Shown here in pieces: positions 16,980 to 25,359 of a stretch of DNA of 64,000 bases; the stretch's first letter is position 1; every line of letters begins with the position of its first letter. Made by a program: the position numbers and the translations under genes. Source of the stretch: VRUE01 sp035693025 (GTDB lineage Bacteria > Actinomycetota > Thermoleophilia > Solirubrobacterales > 70-9); NCBI GenBank assembly GCA_035693025.1, contig DASSHI010000030.1:1-64000 (forward strand), in the 5' to 3' direction. The notes under the pieces were generated by a model that worked only from the letters and a program-made list of their open reading frames with translations, was not told the DNA's origin and made no database searches.

Positions 16980-17660
16980 ATGGCGATCGAGACCAAGGTC
17001 TTCCCCGACGGCGACGCGGCGTCGCGCTACGCGGCCGAGCTGATCGCCTCGACAGGTCGGGAGGCGATCGACGACAAGGGCGAGTACGACCTCGCGGTGA
17101 GCGGCGGCAAGACGCCCTGGGCGATGATCGGCCTGCTCGGCGACATGGAGGAGATGCCCTGGGAGGACGCGCACATCTTCCAGGTCGACGAGCGGGTCGC
17201 GCCGCCGGGCGACGAGGTGCGCAACCTCACCCACCTGGTGCAGATGCTCTCGATCGACCACCAGGCGGCGCTGCGGCCGATGCCGGTCACCAGCCGCGAC
17301 CTCGAACTCTCCGCCGCCGAGTACGAAGTGCACGTGCCCGAGCAGCTCGACCTCGTCCACCTCGGCCTCGGCCCGGACGGGCATACCGCTTCGCTGGTGC
17401 CCGGCGATTCGGTGCTCGAAGTCGAGGATCGTCGCGTCGCGATGACCTGGGGCCCCTACGAAGGCCACCGCCGGATGACCCTCACCTATCCGGCCCTCGC
17501 CGCGGCGCGCAGGATCCTCTGGTTGGTCCTGGGCGAGGAGGCGCGCGAGCCGCTGGCCAGGCTGCTGGCCGGCGATCGCTCGATCCCGGCGGGCCGGGTC
17601 GAGAACGACGACATGGTCCTCGTCTGCGACGAGGCGGCGATGGGCTCGGCGGCCGGATGA
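16980..17660 (+). CDS. pgl: 6-phosphogluconolactonase
   Basis: A 226-residue DevB/SOL-type lactonase that hydrolyses 6-phosphogluconolactone, the step between Zwf and Gnd. Seen are the phosphate loop LAVSGGKTPWAMIG, the motif FQVDERVAPPGDEVRNL, and LVHLGLGPDGHTASLVPGD near residue 125, plus RMTLTYPAL. It is shorter than some homologues but has all motifs. It follows gnd by 23 bp, and its TGA overlaps the ATG of the enoyl-CoA hydratase gene. Confidence 0.93.
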   Translation: MAIETKVFPDGDAASRYAAELIASTGREAIDDKGEYDLAVSGGKTPWAMIGLLGDMEEMPWEDAHIFQVDERVAPPGDEVRNLTHLVQMLSIDHQAALRPMPVTSRDLELSAAEYEVHVPEQLDLVHLGLGPDGHTASLVPGDSVLEVEDRRVAMTWGPYEGHRRMTLTYPALAAARRILWLVLGEEAREPLARLLAGDRSIPAGRVENDDMVLVCDEAAMGSAAG

Positions 17661-18583
17661 GTGCCGGCCCGGCCGGCGATGCGGGCACGGGCGGGTTCGA
17701 GACTCTGCTGTACGGCGTGGCCGGCGCGGTCGCGACGATCACCCTCAACCGACCCGAGTCGCTCAACACGATCGTGCCGCCGATGCCCGAAGAGGTCGAG
17801 GCGGCGGTCGGGCGGGCGGTGCGCGACGAGGCGGTCAAGGTGATCGTCCTGCGCGGCGCCGGGCGGGCGTTCTGCGCGGGCTATGACTTCGGCGGCGGCT
17901 TCCACCACTGGGACGAGCAGATGACGACCGGCGGCGAGTGGGACCCCGGCAAGGACTTCGCCTTCTCGACCGCCCCGGCGCTGGCGCCGACGCAGAAGCT
18001 GATGAGCATCTGGCGGGCGCCGAAGCCGGTGATCGCCCAGGTGCACGGCTGGTGCGTCGGCGGCGGCAGCGACTTCGCCCTCTGCGCCGATCTGGTGATC
18101 GCCAGCGAGGACGCGCGCATCGGCACGCCCTATTCGCGCATGTGGGGCGCCTACCTCTCCGGCATGTGGCTCTACCGGTTGGGGCTGGCCAAGGCGAAGG
18201 AGTACGCGCTGACCGGCAAGCCTCTCTCGGGCGCCGAGGCGGCCGAGGTCGAGCTGATCAACCGCGCGGTGCCCTTCGAGCGGCTGGAGGAGACGGTCGC
18301 CGAGGCGGCCCGCGAGCTGGCCTCGATCCCGGCCTCGCAGCTGGCGGCGATGAAGCTCCTCGTCAACCACGCCTACGAGAACATGGGCCTCGCCTCGACC
18401 CAGACCCTCGGCCCGATCCTCGACGGCCTGATGCGCAACACCCCCGACGCCAAGCGGTTCATCGAGCTGGCCGAGCGCGACGGCGTCCCCCACGCGGTGG
18501 CCGAGCGAGACGGCCCCTTCGGCGATTACAGCCAGGCAGACCGCGAGGACAAGCCGGATCCGGCCCACGTGATCGAGCCTTAG
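17657..18583 (+). CDS. Enoyl-CoA hydratase/isomerase (crotonase) family protein
   Basis: A 308-residue crotonase-fold enzyme. The oxyanion-hole strands are VIVLRGAGRAFCAGYDFGGGF and VIAQVHGWCVGGGSDFALCADLVIAS, and the C-terminal half has TGKPLSGAEAAEVELINRAVP. The usual catalytic Glu following the second oxyanion loop is not obvious, so it may be an isomerase, hydrolase or decarboxylase rather than a true hydratase. An extended loop (HHWDEQMTTGGEWDPGKD) after the first motif is unusual. ATG overlaps the pgl stop (ATGA), suggesting coupling, although the pathway link is unclear. Confidence 0.85.
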   Translation: MSAGPAGDAGTGGFETLLYGVAGAVATITLNRPESLNTIVPPMPEEVEAAVGRAVRDEAVKVIVLRGAGRAFCAGYDFGGGFHHWDEQMTTGGEWDPGKDFAFSTAPALAPTQKLMSIWRAPKPVIAQVHGWCVGGGSDFALCADLVIASEDARIGTPYSRMWGAYLSGMWLYRLGLAKAKEYALTGKPLSGAEAAEVELINRAVPFERLEETVAEAARELASIPASQLAAMKLLVNHAYENMGLASTQTLGPILDGLMRNTPDAKRFIELAERDGVPHAVAERDGPFGDYSQADREDKPDPAHVIEP

Positions 18584-18590
18584 GTCGGGG

Positions 18591-18610
18591 TGTTAGCGAA
18601 TTCGCTAACA
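18591..18610. promoter_or_regulatory. Perfect 20-bp palindromic operator candidate
   Basis: TGTTAGCGAATTCGCTAACA is a perfect palindrome ending 8 bp before the ATG of the HTH gene. It is much more AT-rich than its surroundings. It is the expected layout for autoregulation by a dimeric XRE-type antitoxin, covering the ribosome-binding/promoter region of the HTH-nucleotidyltransferase pair. Confidence 0.75.
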
Positions 18611-18618
18611 TTTAGCCG

Positions 18619-18942
18619 ATGGCGCTCGCTAGGGAGATATTGGACGGCAGCGGCCTCAGCCAGGCTGAGCTTGCGCGTAGGGCGGGGATGTCGCGATCGG
18701 TCGTCAACGCCTACGTGCGTGGCAAGCGGGAGCCGGGGTTGGATGCGCTCGCGCGATTGGCAGCGGCGGGTGGATTCGACCTGGCGCTCTCTCCCCGCAC
18801 CGCCCCGGTCGACGCGGAGCGGGCAAGCAAGATCCTCGTCCAGGTCTTGGAGCTCGCGGAGGCGTTGCCGTATCGCCCGAAGCCCGAGCTCGATTATCCG
18901 CGGTTGTCCGATCGGATCGCGGGGGACGATTCTGCGCTATGA
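18619..18942 (+). CDS. XRE-type HTH protein, probable antitoxin/autorepressor
   Basis: A 107-residue protein whose N-terminal half is a classic helix-turn-helix: LDGSGLSQAELARRAGMSRSVVNAYVRGKREPGLDALARLAAAGG. The C-terminal half (ERASKILVQVLELAEALPYRPKPELDYP) is probably the partner-binding tail. It sits directly behind a perfect 20-bp palindrome and overlaps the following nucleotidyltransferase gene by 4 bp. The organisation matches type II or IV toxin-antitoxin modules in which the HTH protein is the antitoxin and regulator (inference). Confidence 0.85.
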   Translation: MALAREILDGSGLSQAELARRAGMSRSVVNAYVRGKREPGLDALARLAAAGGFDLALSPRTAPVDAERASKILVQVLELAEALPYRPKPELDYPRLSDRIAGDDSAL

Positions 18943-19475
18943 GCGAGCTGGTCGAGAAGCTGTTCGCGATCCATGACGCGCTTACCGAGGTCGGCCTGGC
19001 CCATGCATTTGGTGGGGCGATCGCGCTCGCGTACTGCGTCGAGGAGCCTCGCGGCACGCGTGACCTCGACGTCAACGTATTCGTCGACGCTGCGGAGGCG
19101 GAATCGGTGCTTGCCGCGCTGCCGGATGGGGTGCGCGTCCGAAAGCGGGACATTGCGCAGGTCGTTCGTGACGGTCAGGCTCGCCTATGGTGGGACGGGG
19201 TCCCGGTCGACGTCTTCCTCAACAACATCCCGCTGCACGACGCCGTTGCCGCGGCAGTCGTCTGGGTGCCGCTCGAGGACCGTGACATCCCCGTGCTCAG
19301 TTGTTCGTCGTTGGCGATCTTCAAGGCTTTCTTCGATCGTCCCAGGGACTGGGCCGACCTCGATGCAATCTCGATCGCGACGCCTGAGGACATCGAAGAC
19401 GCCGCTTCGACGATTGCCGATCTCGTCGGCGAGGACGATCCGGCGGTCGAGAAGCTGAAGGCGTTGGTGTCGTAG
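18939..19475 (+). CDS. Nucleotidyltransferase of the AbiEii/MNT toxin type
   Basis: A 178-residue protein with the DNA-polymerase-beta-fold minimal nucleotidyltransferase signature: AFGGAIALAYCVEEPRGTRDLDVNVFVD near residues 24-50, where GG and the DxD-like DLD coordinate the nucleotide-metal. VDVFLNNIPLHDAV supplies the third acidic strand. Such proteins in HTH-paired operons act as toxins that modify tRNA or protein, or as minimal antitoxic AMPylators. ATGA overlap with the HTH gene implies coupled translation. Toxin activity is inferred from context. Confidence 0.82.
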   Translation: MSELVEKLFAIHDALTEVGLAHAFGGAIALAYCVEEPRGTRDLDVNVFVDAAEAESVLAALPDGVRVRKRDIAQVVRDGQARLWWDGVPVDVFLNNIPLHDAVAAAVVWVPLEDRDIPVLSCSSLAIFKAFFDRPRDWADLDAISIATPEDIEDAASTIADLVGEDDPAVEKLKALVS

Positions 19476-19484
19476 CGCTGCCGC

Positions 19485-20849
19485 TCAGGCCTCGCCCAGG
19501 GAGACGGCGTGGTTGCCGACCACGCGGCCGTCGGGGTCCCACTTGCGCTTGACCTCGGCGAGGCGGGTGCAGACATCGGGGGGGAGGATCGCGTCGACGT
19601 CGCAGGGGCTCTCGACGAAGTTGTAGTAGCCGCCGTTGCCGCGCCATGGGGCCATCGTCTCCTCCATCTTCTGCAGGTGGGCGGGGATCGCCTCGCCCAG
19701 CTCGGGCGTCATCGGGATGCCGACGCTGTACATGGCGAAGCCGGCGTCGAGATGGGAGAGGGCACCGCCGTTCTCGTCCGGCCGGCCGAGCGCGCCGCCG
19801 AGCTGGCGCAGCTCGCTGAGCAGCAGCGGCGAGCCCGATTCGGGCCCGGCGACCGAGACGAAGGCGTCGATCGTCTCGTCGGAGAGCTCGCCGATCGTCA
19901 TCCCCCCGCCGATTCCCGGCACGGGGTGCTCCGGGTCCATGTGGATCCGGCTGAGGCCCGCGGTCGGCATCCAGGCGAAGGTGTCCATGATCGTCTCGCC
20001 GATCTCGCGCAGCGGCGCGATCGTCGCTTCCCCCTCGGCTTGGCCGCCGATGCAGGCGCCGTCGATCGTCAGCAGCGGCACGCCGCGGATCGGCTCGGGC
20101 ACGTCGGGGATCGGCGGCGGCGTGAGGAAGCGGACGACGGTGGTCGCCTCGTCGGGCGCGGTTGCCGCCCAGTCGCGGTAGGCGCGCACGGCGTCGGCGC
20201 CGACCTCGGCCGGGAAAAGCAGCGCGCCGGCATAGATCTCGTCGATTGGCAGCAGGTTGACGCGCAGCGCCGTGACGACCGCGTAGCCGCCCCCACCGCC
20301 GCGCATCGCCCAGAAGAGATCGGGGTCGTTCTCGGCGTCGACTGTGTGCGGCTCGCCCTCGGCGTCGACGAGCTCGATCGCCGCGACGCGGTTGCAGGCG
20401 AAGCCGTAGCGGCGGCCGAGCCAGCTCAGCCCGCCGCCGAGCGTGTAGCCGACGACGCCGACGTCCGGCGAGGAGCCGGGCAGCGAGCACATCCCGTGCT
20501 CGCCCGCCGCCTCGCCCAGCTCGAGCGAGAGCGCGCCGGCTTCGATCCGCGCGGTGCGGGCGTCGGGATCGACCTCGATGCCGCGCATGCGCTCGGTCTT
20601 GAGCAGGATCGTCCCCTCCAGCGGCGCCAGCGGCGCGGCGCCGTGGCCGGTCCCCTGGGCGGCGATCTTGAGGTCGTTCTCAGCGGCGAAGCGAACCGTC
20701 GCGGCGACGTCGCCGGCGCTCTCGGCGAAGGCGACCGCCTCGGGGCGCTGATCGGCGGCGAGGTTCCAGGCGGCGCGCGCCTGATCCCAGTCGGAGTCGT
20801 CGGGGGTGGCGATGCGGCCGGCGATGGACAGTCCGTTGAAGTTGGTCAT
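19485..20849 (-). CDS. FAD-linked oxidase (BBE/berberine-bridge-like)
   Basis: A 454-residue flavoprotein of the PCMH/VAO type. The FAD-binding domain shows AAQGTGHGAAPL, IEAGALSLELGEAAGEHGM, PGSSPDVGVVGYTLGGGLSWLGRRYG and GGGGGYAVVTALRVNLLP. A C-terminal BBE segment GYYNFVESPCDVDAILPPDVCTRLAEVKRKWDPDG contains the usual substrate-side Tyr/Asn. The His of GTGHG could be the covalent FAD site. The family oxidises alcohols or sugars, or performs oxidative cyclisation. GAGGAG precedes the ATG; a longer start at 20915 is less likely. Confidence 0.9.
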   Translation of the reverse strand: MTNFNGLSIAGRIATPDDSDWDQARAAWNLAADQRPEAVAFAESAGDVAATVRFAAENDLKIAAQGTGHGAAPLAPLEGTILLKTERMRGIEVDPDARTARIEAGALSLELGEAAGEHGMCSLPGSSPDVGVVGYTLGGGLSWLGRRYGFACNRVAAIELVDAEGEPHTVDAENDPDLFWAMRGGGGGYAVVTALRVNLLPIDEIYAGALLFPAEVGADAVRAYRDWAATAPDEATTVVRFLTPPPIPDVPEPIRGVPLLTIDGACIGGQAEGEATIAPLREIGETIMDTFAWMPTAGLSRIHMDPEHPVPGIGGGMTIGELSDETIDAFVSVAGPESGSPLLLSELRQLGGALGRPDENGGALSHLDAGFAMYSVGIPMTPELGEAIPAHLQKMEETMAPWRGNGGYYNFVESPCDVDAILPPDVCTRLAEVKRKWDPDGRVVGNHAVSLGEA

Positions 20850-20889
20850 CTGCGCTCCTCGGTTGGGGGTGGACGGGGTGGTGGTCCTT

Positions 20890-21540
20890 TTAGCTGCCCG
20901 CGCGTCGAATCTCAACCTCGGCGCCCCGCCCGATCATCACCTCGGTGACCAGGCTCGGGGGGAAGAGGCCGTGGGAGGAGACCCCCGGGTCGGCCTCGAG
21001 TCGGGCGGCCAGCGCCGCCGTGTCGCCGATCTCGCCACGGTAGTCGGCGATTACGCCGCCGTCCGGGCTGCGCGGCACGTCGCGCAGCCCGACCTCGGGG
21101 CCGAGCCGCACGAGGGTGGAGGACAGGCCGAAGGCGATCAGCTCCAGCGGCACGGGCGGGGTAAGCGCCTCGACCGGCTTGCTCGAGTCGGCGATGACGA
21201 CGAAGCGCTCCGCTGCCGCGGCGACGATCTTCTCGCGTTGGTGAGCCGCGCCGCCGCCCTTGATCAGCCAGCCGCCGGGGGCGATCTGGTCGGCGCCGTC
21301 GATCGCGATGTCAAGTCGCTCCAGCGCGCTGAACTCCTCGACCGGGATGCCCAGCCCGCGCGCCTGTTCCTCGGTGGCGACCGAGGTGGCGACGCAGCGG
21401 ATGCCGCCGAGCCCGCGCTGGGCGATCGCCGGCAGCAGGTGGGCGACCGTCGAACCGGTTCCCAGCCCCACGGTCATCCCCTCCTCGACGAGTTCCGCCG
21501 CCGCCTCCGCGGCGATCCGCTTCTCCTCGTCAGCTCCCAT
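20890..21540 (-). CDS. rpiA: Ribose-5-phosphate isomerase A
   Basis: A 216-residue isomerase interconverting ribose 5-phosphate and ribulose 5-phosphate. Diagnostic motifs are VGLGTGSTVAHLLPAI, IAIDGADQIAPGGWLIKGGGAAHQREKIVA and VVIADSSKPVE, with active-site Asp and Lys in place. It provides the non-oxidative branch entry for the neighbouring zwf/gnd/pgl and tkt/tal/pgi genes. The start is 24 bp from the divergent FHA gene, and its stop lies 40 bp before the FAD oxidase start on the same strand. Confidence 0.94.
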   Translation of the reverse strand: MGADEEKRIAAEAAAELVEEGMTVGLGTGSTVAHLLPAIAQRGLGGIRCVATSVATEEQARGLGIPVEEFSALERLDIAIDGADQIAPGGWLIKGGGAAHQREKIVAAAAERFVVIADSSKPVEALTPPVPLELIAFGLSSTLVRLGPEVGLRDVPRSPDGGVIADYRGEIGDTAALAARLEADPGVSSHGLFPPSLVTEVMIGRGAEVEIRRAGS

Positions 21541-21564
21541 TCGCCGCCGCACTCTAAGGGACGT

Positions 21565-22158
21565 ATGCTCGCCGCGATGGATGCGCGTATCTGGTTGACG
21601 GGACGAGGCGCGGAGCCGCGCTCGCTCGCGCTGGGGGAGCGGACGACGGTGGGGCGGGACCCGGAAGCGGACGTCTGCATCGACGACGAGGCGGTTTCCT
21701 GGCATCACCTGGAGATAGAGACCCGCGGCGACGTGCTGATGGCGACCGACCTCGACAGCCGCAACGGCACGGCGCTCAACGGCGAGCCGCTCGACCGGCC
21801 GCGGCGCTTGCGCGACGGCGACGTGCTGACCGTCGGCGACTTCCGGCTCGAAGTGTCCGACCCGATGCCGGGCCGCGCGGGGGCCACGGTTGCGACGAGC
21901 GAGCCCTCGGTCGCCCTGAGCGAGGAGGAGCGCGCGACCGCCGCCGCCCTCGTCGCCCCCTACCGCAGCGAGGGGGCATTCGCGGGGCGCCCCGCGACCA
22001 GGGCGGAGCTGGCGGAGGCGCTCCACGTCAGCGAGCGCACCGCGCAGCGCCGCCTCGATGCGCTCGCCGCCAAGCTCGACGTCCGCGGCGACGCCGGCCG
22101 TGAACGTCCCCGCCTTATCGCCGCGCGGGTGATCGAGCTTGGCCTCGACCGCTGGTGA
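21565..22158 (+). CDS. FHA-domain protein with C-terminal winged-helix-like DNA-binding region
   Basis: A 197-residue protein. Residues 10-95 form a forkhead-associated phosphothreonine-binding domain: TTVGRDPEADVCIDDEAVSWHHLEIE and ATDLDSRNGTALNGEPL carry the conserved Arg, Ser/His and Asn. Residues 125-197 contain TRAELAEALHVSERTAQRRLDALAAKLDV, a helix-turn-helix. A phospho-dependent regulator is inferred, and the Ser/Thr kinase 1.3 kb downstream is a natural partner. AAGGGA precedes ATG 21565; ATG 21577 is possible. Confidence 0.88.
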   Translation: MLAAMDARIWLTGRGAEPRSLALGERTTVGRDPEADVCIDDEAVSWHHLEIETRGDVLMATDLDSRNGTALNGEPLDRPRRLRDGDVLTVGDFRLEVSDPMPGRAGATVATSEPSVALSEEERATAAALVAPYRSEGAFAGRPATRAELAEALHVSERTAQRRLDALAAKLDVRGDAGRERPRLIAARVIELGLDRW

Positions 22159-22313
22159 CTTTGTACGGGCAGGAGCACGCAATAAGTCCACAACGCTGAC
22201 CCGGACCGGGCCAAACGCGGCTCGATCGGAGGCGTCGACGTCGTTGGCGGGTGCGGTGCCGCGGCGCAGGATCGGTGGCGCAGTCCAAAGCCAACCGATC
22301 GAAAGGAAATGCC

Positions 22314-23366
22314 ATGCGCCACCGATCGCTACTCATCCTGTTCGTTGCCCTGCTCTCCCTCGCCGTGCCGGCTCTGGCCGGGGCCGCGACGCCGCGAGCT
22401 GTCGTCTTCTCCAAATCGACGACGATCGAAGGCGAGGCCAAAGGCGGCCTCTATGCGGTCAAATCCGGTCACCTCAACCAGATCACCGAGAACCCGGCCG
22501 ACACCGAACCGGCCTTCTCACCCGACGGCCGCACGATCGCCTTCGTCCGCGACGGCGACCTCTATTCGGTCCGTCCCGACGGCTCCGGCCAGCGCCAGCT
22601 GACCAGCGGCCCCGACCGCGACTCGGCCCCGATCGTCTCCCCCGACGGTCGCTTCGTCGTCTTCGAGCGGCGCGCGGCCGCCGGCGGCCCCGCTGACCTG
22701 GGCATCGTCAGGGCGCTGGGCGGTGGCATGCGGGTGCTGACCAGCGGGCCGGCCGACGACCACGAGGCCGACTTCTCACCCGACGGCCGCACGATCGTCT
22801 TCGCGCGCAACAGCGGTACGGCGGCGAACAGCGAAGAGGATCTCTACTCGGTGCGTCCGTCGGGCGCGCGTCTCACTCGCCTGACCCGGACCGGGGTCGA
22901 CGAGTTCAAGCCGCGCTACTTCGCCGGCGGGATCGTCTTCAGCCGCGGTGAGAGCAGCGCGGGCCCGGCCGCCTATGCCGACGTCTACACGATGCGCCGC
23001 AACGGCAAGAATGTGAAGCCGCTGGTCGCCGGAGTGGGCTCGGCCTATGTCGAAGACGTCTCGCCCGACGGCCATGCGGTGCTCTTCCGCCGCGACCAGG
23101 GGCTCTGGGTGAAGCGGGTCGGCCCCGGTCGGGCGCACAAGCTCGCCCAGCTCCCGGACGGCTCGCAGACCAACGGCGTCTTCTCCTCCGACGGGCGCAG
23201 GATCGCCGCCTTCGTCGAGGTGGAAGACCAGCAGTCGCTGGTCGCGATCGCCGTCTCCGATCGCCACCAGACCAAGCTCGCCGAAGGCTTCGAGGCCTCC
23301 GCAGAAGACGGCACGGTGATCGGTCCGGTCATCGCATGGCAACCGGTGCCCCACAGGGGACGCTGA
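22314..23366 (+). CDS. Exported TolB/WD40-like beta-propeller protein
   Basis: A 350-residue protein with a clear signal peptide (SLLILFVALLSLAVPALAGAA). It carries repeated PD40 motifs: PAFSPDGRTIAFVRDGDLYSV, APIVSPDGRFVVFERR, EADFSPDGRTIVFARN and VEDVSPDGHAVLFRR. These are the SPDGxxIxF blades of TolB-type propellers. It would act outside the membrane, perhaps in protein interaction. GAAAGGAA precedes the ATG. The C-terminus extends to HRGR without an anchor. No Tol-Pal genes are nearby. Confidence 0.85.
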   Translation: MRHRSLLILFVALLSLAVPALAGAATPRAVVFSKSTTIEGEAKGGLYAVKSGHLNQITENPADTEPAFSPDGRTIAFVRDGDLYSVRPDGSGQRQLTSGPDRDSAPIVSPDGRFVVFERRAAAGGPADLGIVRALGGGMRVLTSGPADDHEADFSPDGRTIVFARNSGTAANSEEDLYSVRPSGARLTRLTRTGVDEFKPRYFAGGIVFSRGESSAGPAAYADVYTMRRNGKNVKPLVAGVGSAYVEDVSPDGHAVLFRRDQGLWVKRVGPGRAHKLAQLPDGSQTNGVFSSDGRRIAAFVEVEDQQSLVAIAVSDRHQTKLAEGFEASAEDGTVIGPVIAWQPVPHRGR

Positions 23367-23379
23367 TCGCCGGCCGACA

Positions 23380-23421
23380 GGGCGTGCCGTCGCTGATGCA
23401 CCTCTAAGCGACGGCACGTCC
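23380..23421 (+). terminator. Hairpin between the TolB-like and kinase genes
   Basis: Arms GGGCGTGCCGTCGC and GCGACGGCACGTCC (14 bp, one G/T wobble) enclose a 14-nt loop. The hairpin starts 13 bp after the TolB-like stop. It has no T-run and probably acts as a factor-assisted or structure-only terminator. Confidence 0.6.
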
Positions 23422-23447
23422 GCCCTCGGCGCAGGTATAACCGCCGG

Positions 23448-25244
23448 GTGGCCGCGACCGACGACCCCGCGATCGGCACCATCCTTGCCGGCTACCGCCT
23501 CGACGCGCTGATCGCGCGGGGTGGGATGGGAGTCGTCTACCGGGCGACGCACCTGGCGCTCGAACGGCCGGTGGCGCTGAAGGTGATCGCCCGCCAATAC
23601 GCGGGCGACACGGCGTTTCGCGAGCGTTTCCTGCGCGAGTCGCGGCTCGCGGCGCGGCTCGACCATCCTGCCGTCGTCCCGGTCTACGACGCTCGAGAGG
23701 AGGACGGCGAGCTGATCGTCGCGATGCGACTGGTCGAAGGCGGCGACCTGAAGAAGCGGATCGCCGCGGGTGGGCCTTTGCCCGCCGCCGAGGCAATCGA
23801 CCTGCTCGGCCAGATCGCCACCGCGCTCGACACGGCCCACGCCGCCGGGGTCGTCCACCGCGACGTCAAGCCGCACAACATCCTGCTCGAGGGCGATCGC
23901 GCCTACCTGACCGACTTCGGCCTCGCCAAGGCGCTCGGCGACAGCGGCGTGCTCAGCGGAGCCTCGGTCGTCGGCACGGTCGAATACATGTCACCCGAGC
24001 AGTGGCGCGGCGAGCGGATCGGGCCGGCTGCCGACGTCTACTCGCTTGGCTGCGTCCTCTACGAGTGTTTGACCGGCGTCGCTCCCTACGGCAGGCGCGA
24101 AGGCGAGGCCGAGCCGCAGATGCCGCTGGGCCTCGGCGAGGTGATCGAGCGCGCCGTGGCCAAGGACCCGGCGGCGCGCTACGCGACCGCCGGCGATCTG
24201 ATCGAGGCAGCCCGCGAGCGCCAGGGAGCCACCCTGGCCGCAACCCGTGTCCTCACCGACCCCGCCGACAGCCCGACCCGGCACCTCTCCCGGCGGCGGC
24301 GGATTTTGGGCCTGCCGCGGATGTGGCTGCTCGCCCCGGCGGCGGCGATCTGCGCGCTTGGTCTCGCTGCGGTCGCGCTGCTTGGCGGCGGCGGCCCCTC
24401 GGTCTCCGCGCCGATCGAGGTCGGGCGGCCGCCGCTGCGGCTCGCGGTCGGGGCGGGTTCGGTCTGGGTGACGAGTGCGGCGGACGGGACGCTCTCGCGG
24501 ATCGATCTGGAAACGCGGCGCGTGGTCGGGCCGCCGCTCCGCCTCGGCCGCGGCCTCGCCGGGGTGACGACCGGAGCGGGCTCGGTCTGGGCCGTTAGTC
24601 CGCGCCGTGGCGAGGTGCTCCAGGTCGACCCCGCCACCGAGCGCGTGAAGCGGCGAATCGACGTCGGCGGCCGTCCCGGCGCAATCGTCTTCGGCGGCGG
24701 TCGCGTCTGGGTCGCCGACGACGAAGGCGGGGGTGTGACCGCGATCAACTCCAGGGGCGGACGGGTCTTCGCGCGGGGCATCCCGCCGCACGTCGCCCCG
24801 CTGCGACTCGCGGTCGGCGCCGGGGCGGTGTGGGTCAGCAGCGCCTCGACCGGCGCCGTCCGTCGCATCGACCTCGCCAGCGCCTCCGCGGGACCGCCGA
24901 TCCCGGCCGGCCGCGGCCCCGCCGGGATCACCGTCGGCGGCGGCCTGGTCTGGGTCGCCAACAGCCGCTCGGGCAGCGTCAGCAGGGTCGATTCCGCGAC
25001 CCGCACCCTGATCGGCTTGCCGATCCCGGTAGGAGAACGCCCCGGCGGCATCGACGCCGGCACCAGCACCGTCTGGGTCGCCAACTCGGCCGACGACACC
25101 GTCAGTCGTATCGGCATCGAAAGCGGCGAAACGGAAGGCGACCCGATTTCCGTAGGACCGAACCCGGGCGCCGTCGCCATCGGGGGAGAAGCCGTCTGGA
25201 TCGCAAACAACGGCGACGGCACCATCGTCCGGGTCCACCCTTGA
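23448..25244 (+). CDS. Serine/threonine protein kinase with extracellular YVTN-type propeller
   Basis: A 598-residue transmembrane kinase. Residues 12-265 form a Hanks-type catalytic domain with IARGGMGVVYRAT, ALKVIARQYA (Lys), VVHRDVKPHNILLEG, LTDFGLAKAL and EYMSPEQWRGE. A single transmembrane helix (MWLLAPAAAICALGLAAVALLGGG, near residue 290) follows. The outer part has about six repeats of roughly 43 residues with GSVWVT/VWVAN...RID signatures, like virginiamycin-B-lyase or YVTN propellers. PASTA domains are absent. GTG start. The stop lies immediately before a 115-bp palindromic repeat. Confidence 0.92.
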   Translation: MAATDDPAIGTILAGYRLDALIARGGMGVVYRATHLALERPVALKVIARQYAGDTAFRERFLRESRLAARLDHPAVVPVYDAREEDGELIVAMRLVEGGDLKKRIAAGGPLPAAEAIDLLGQIATALDTAHAAGVVHRDVKPHNILLEGDRAYLTDFGLAKALGDSGVLSGASVVGTVEYMSPEQWRGERIGPAADVYSLGCVLYECLTGVAPYGRREGEAEPQMPLGLGEVIERAVAKDPAARYATAGDLIEAARERQGATLAATRVLTDPADSPTRHLSRRRRILGLPRMWLLAPAAAICALGLAAVALLGGGGPSVSAPIEVGRPPLRLAVGAGSVWVTSAADGTLSRIDLETRRVVGPPLRLGRGLAGVTTGAGSVWAVSPRRGEVLQVDPATERVKRRIDVGGRPGAIVFGGGRVWVADDEGGGVTAINSRGGRVFARGIPPHVAPLRLAVGAGAVWVSSASTGAVRRIDLASASAGPPIPAGRGPAGITVGGGLVWVANSRSGSVSRVDSATRTLIGLPIPVGERPGGIDAGTSTVWVANSADDTVSRIGIESGETEGDPISVGPNPGAVAIGGEAVWIANNGDGTIVRVHP

Positions 25245-25359
25245 GGGCCTATCCCGGTAGGGGCGAAACGTCTTGTACTTTTTCGTCGAGCGCCATGGGG
25301 CGCCAGCCCAACCCCGACCCACCGAAAAAGTTAAGTGAAGCCCCTACCGGGATAGGCCC
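25245..25359. repeat. Palindromic repeat family 3, copy A (115 bp)
   Basis: Perfect 19-bp arms GGGCCTATCCCGGTAGGGG / CCCCTACCGGGATAGGCCC enclose a conserved inner part: ACGTCTTGTACTTTTTCG, a GGCGCCAG-containing loop, and CGAAAAAGTTAAGT. It starts one base after the kinase stop codon. The loop contains the only canonical start codon of the transketolase frame (ATG 25295). Other copies are at 33288-33402 and, inverted, 35649-35764. Confidence 0.92.
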
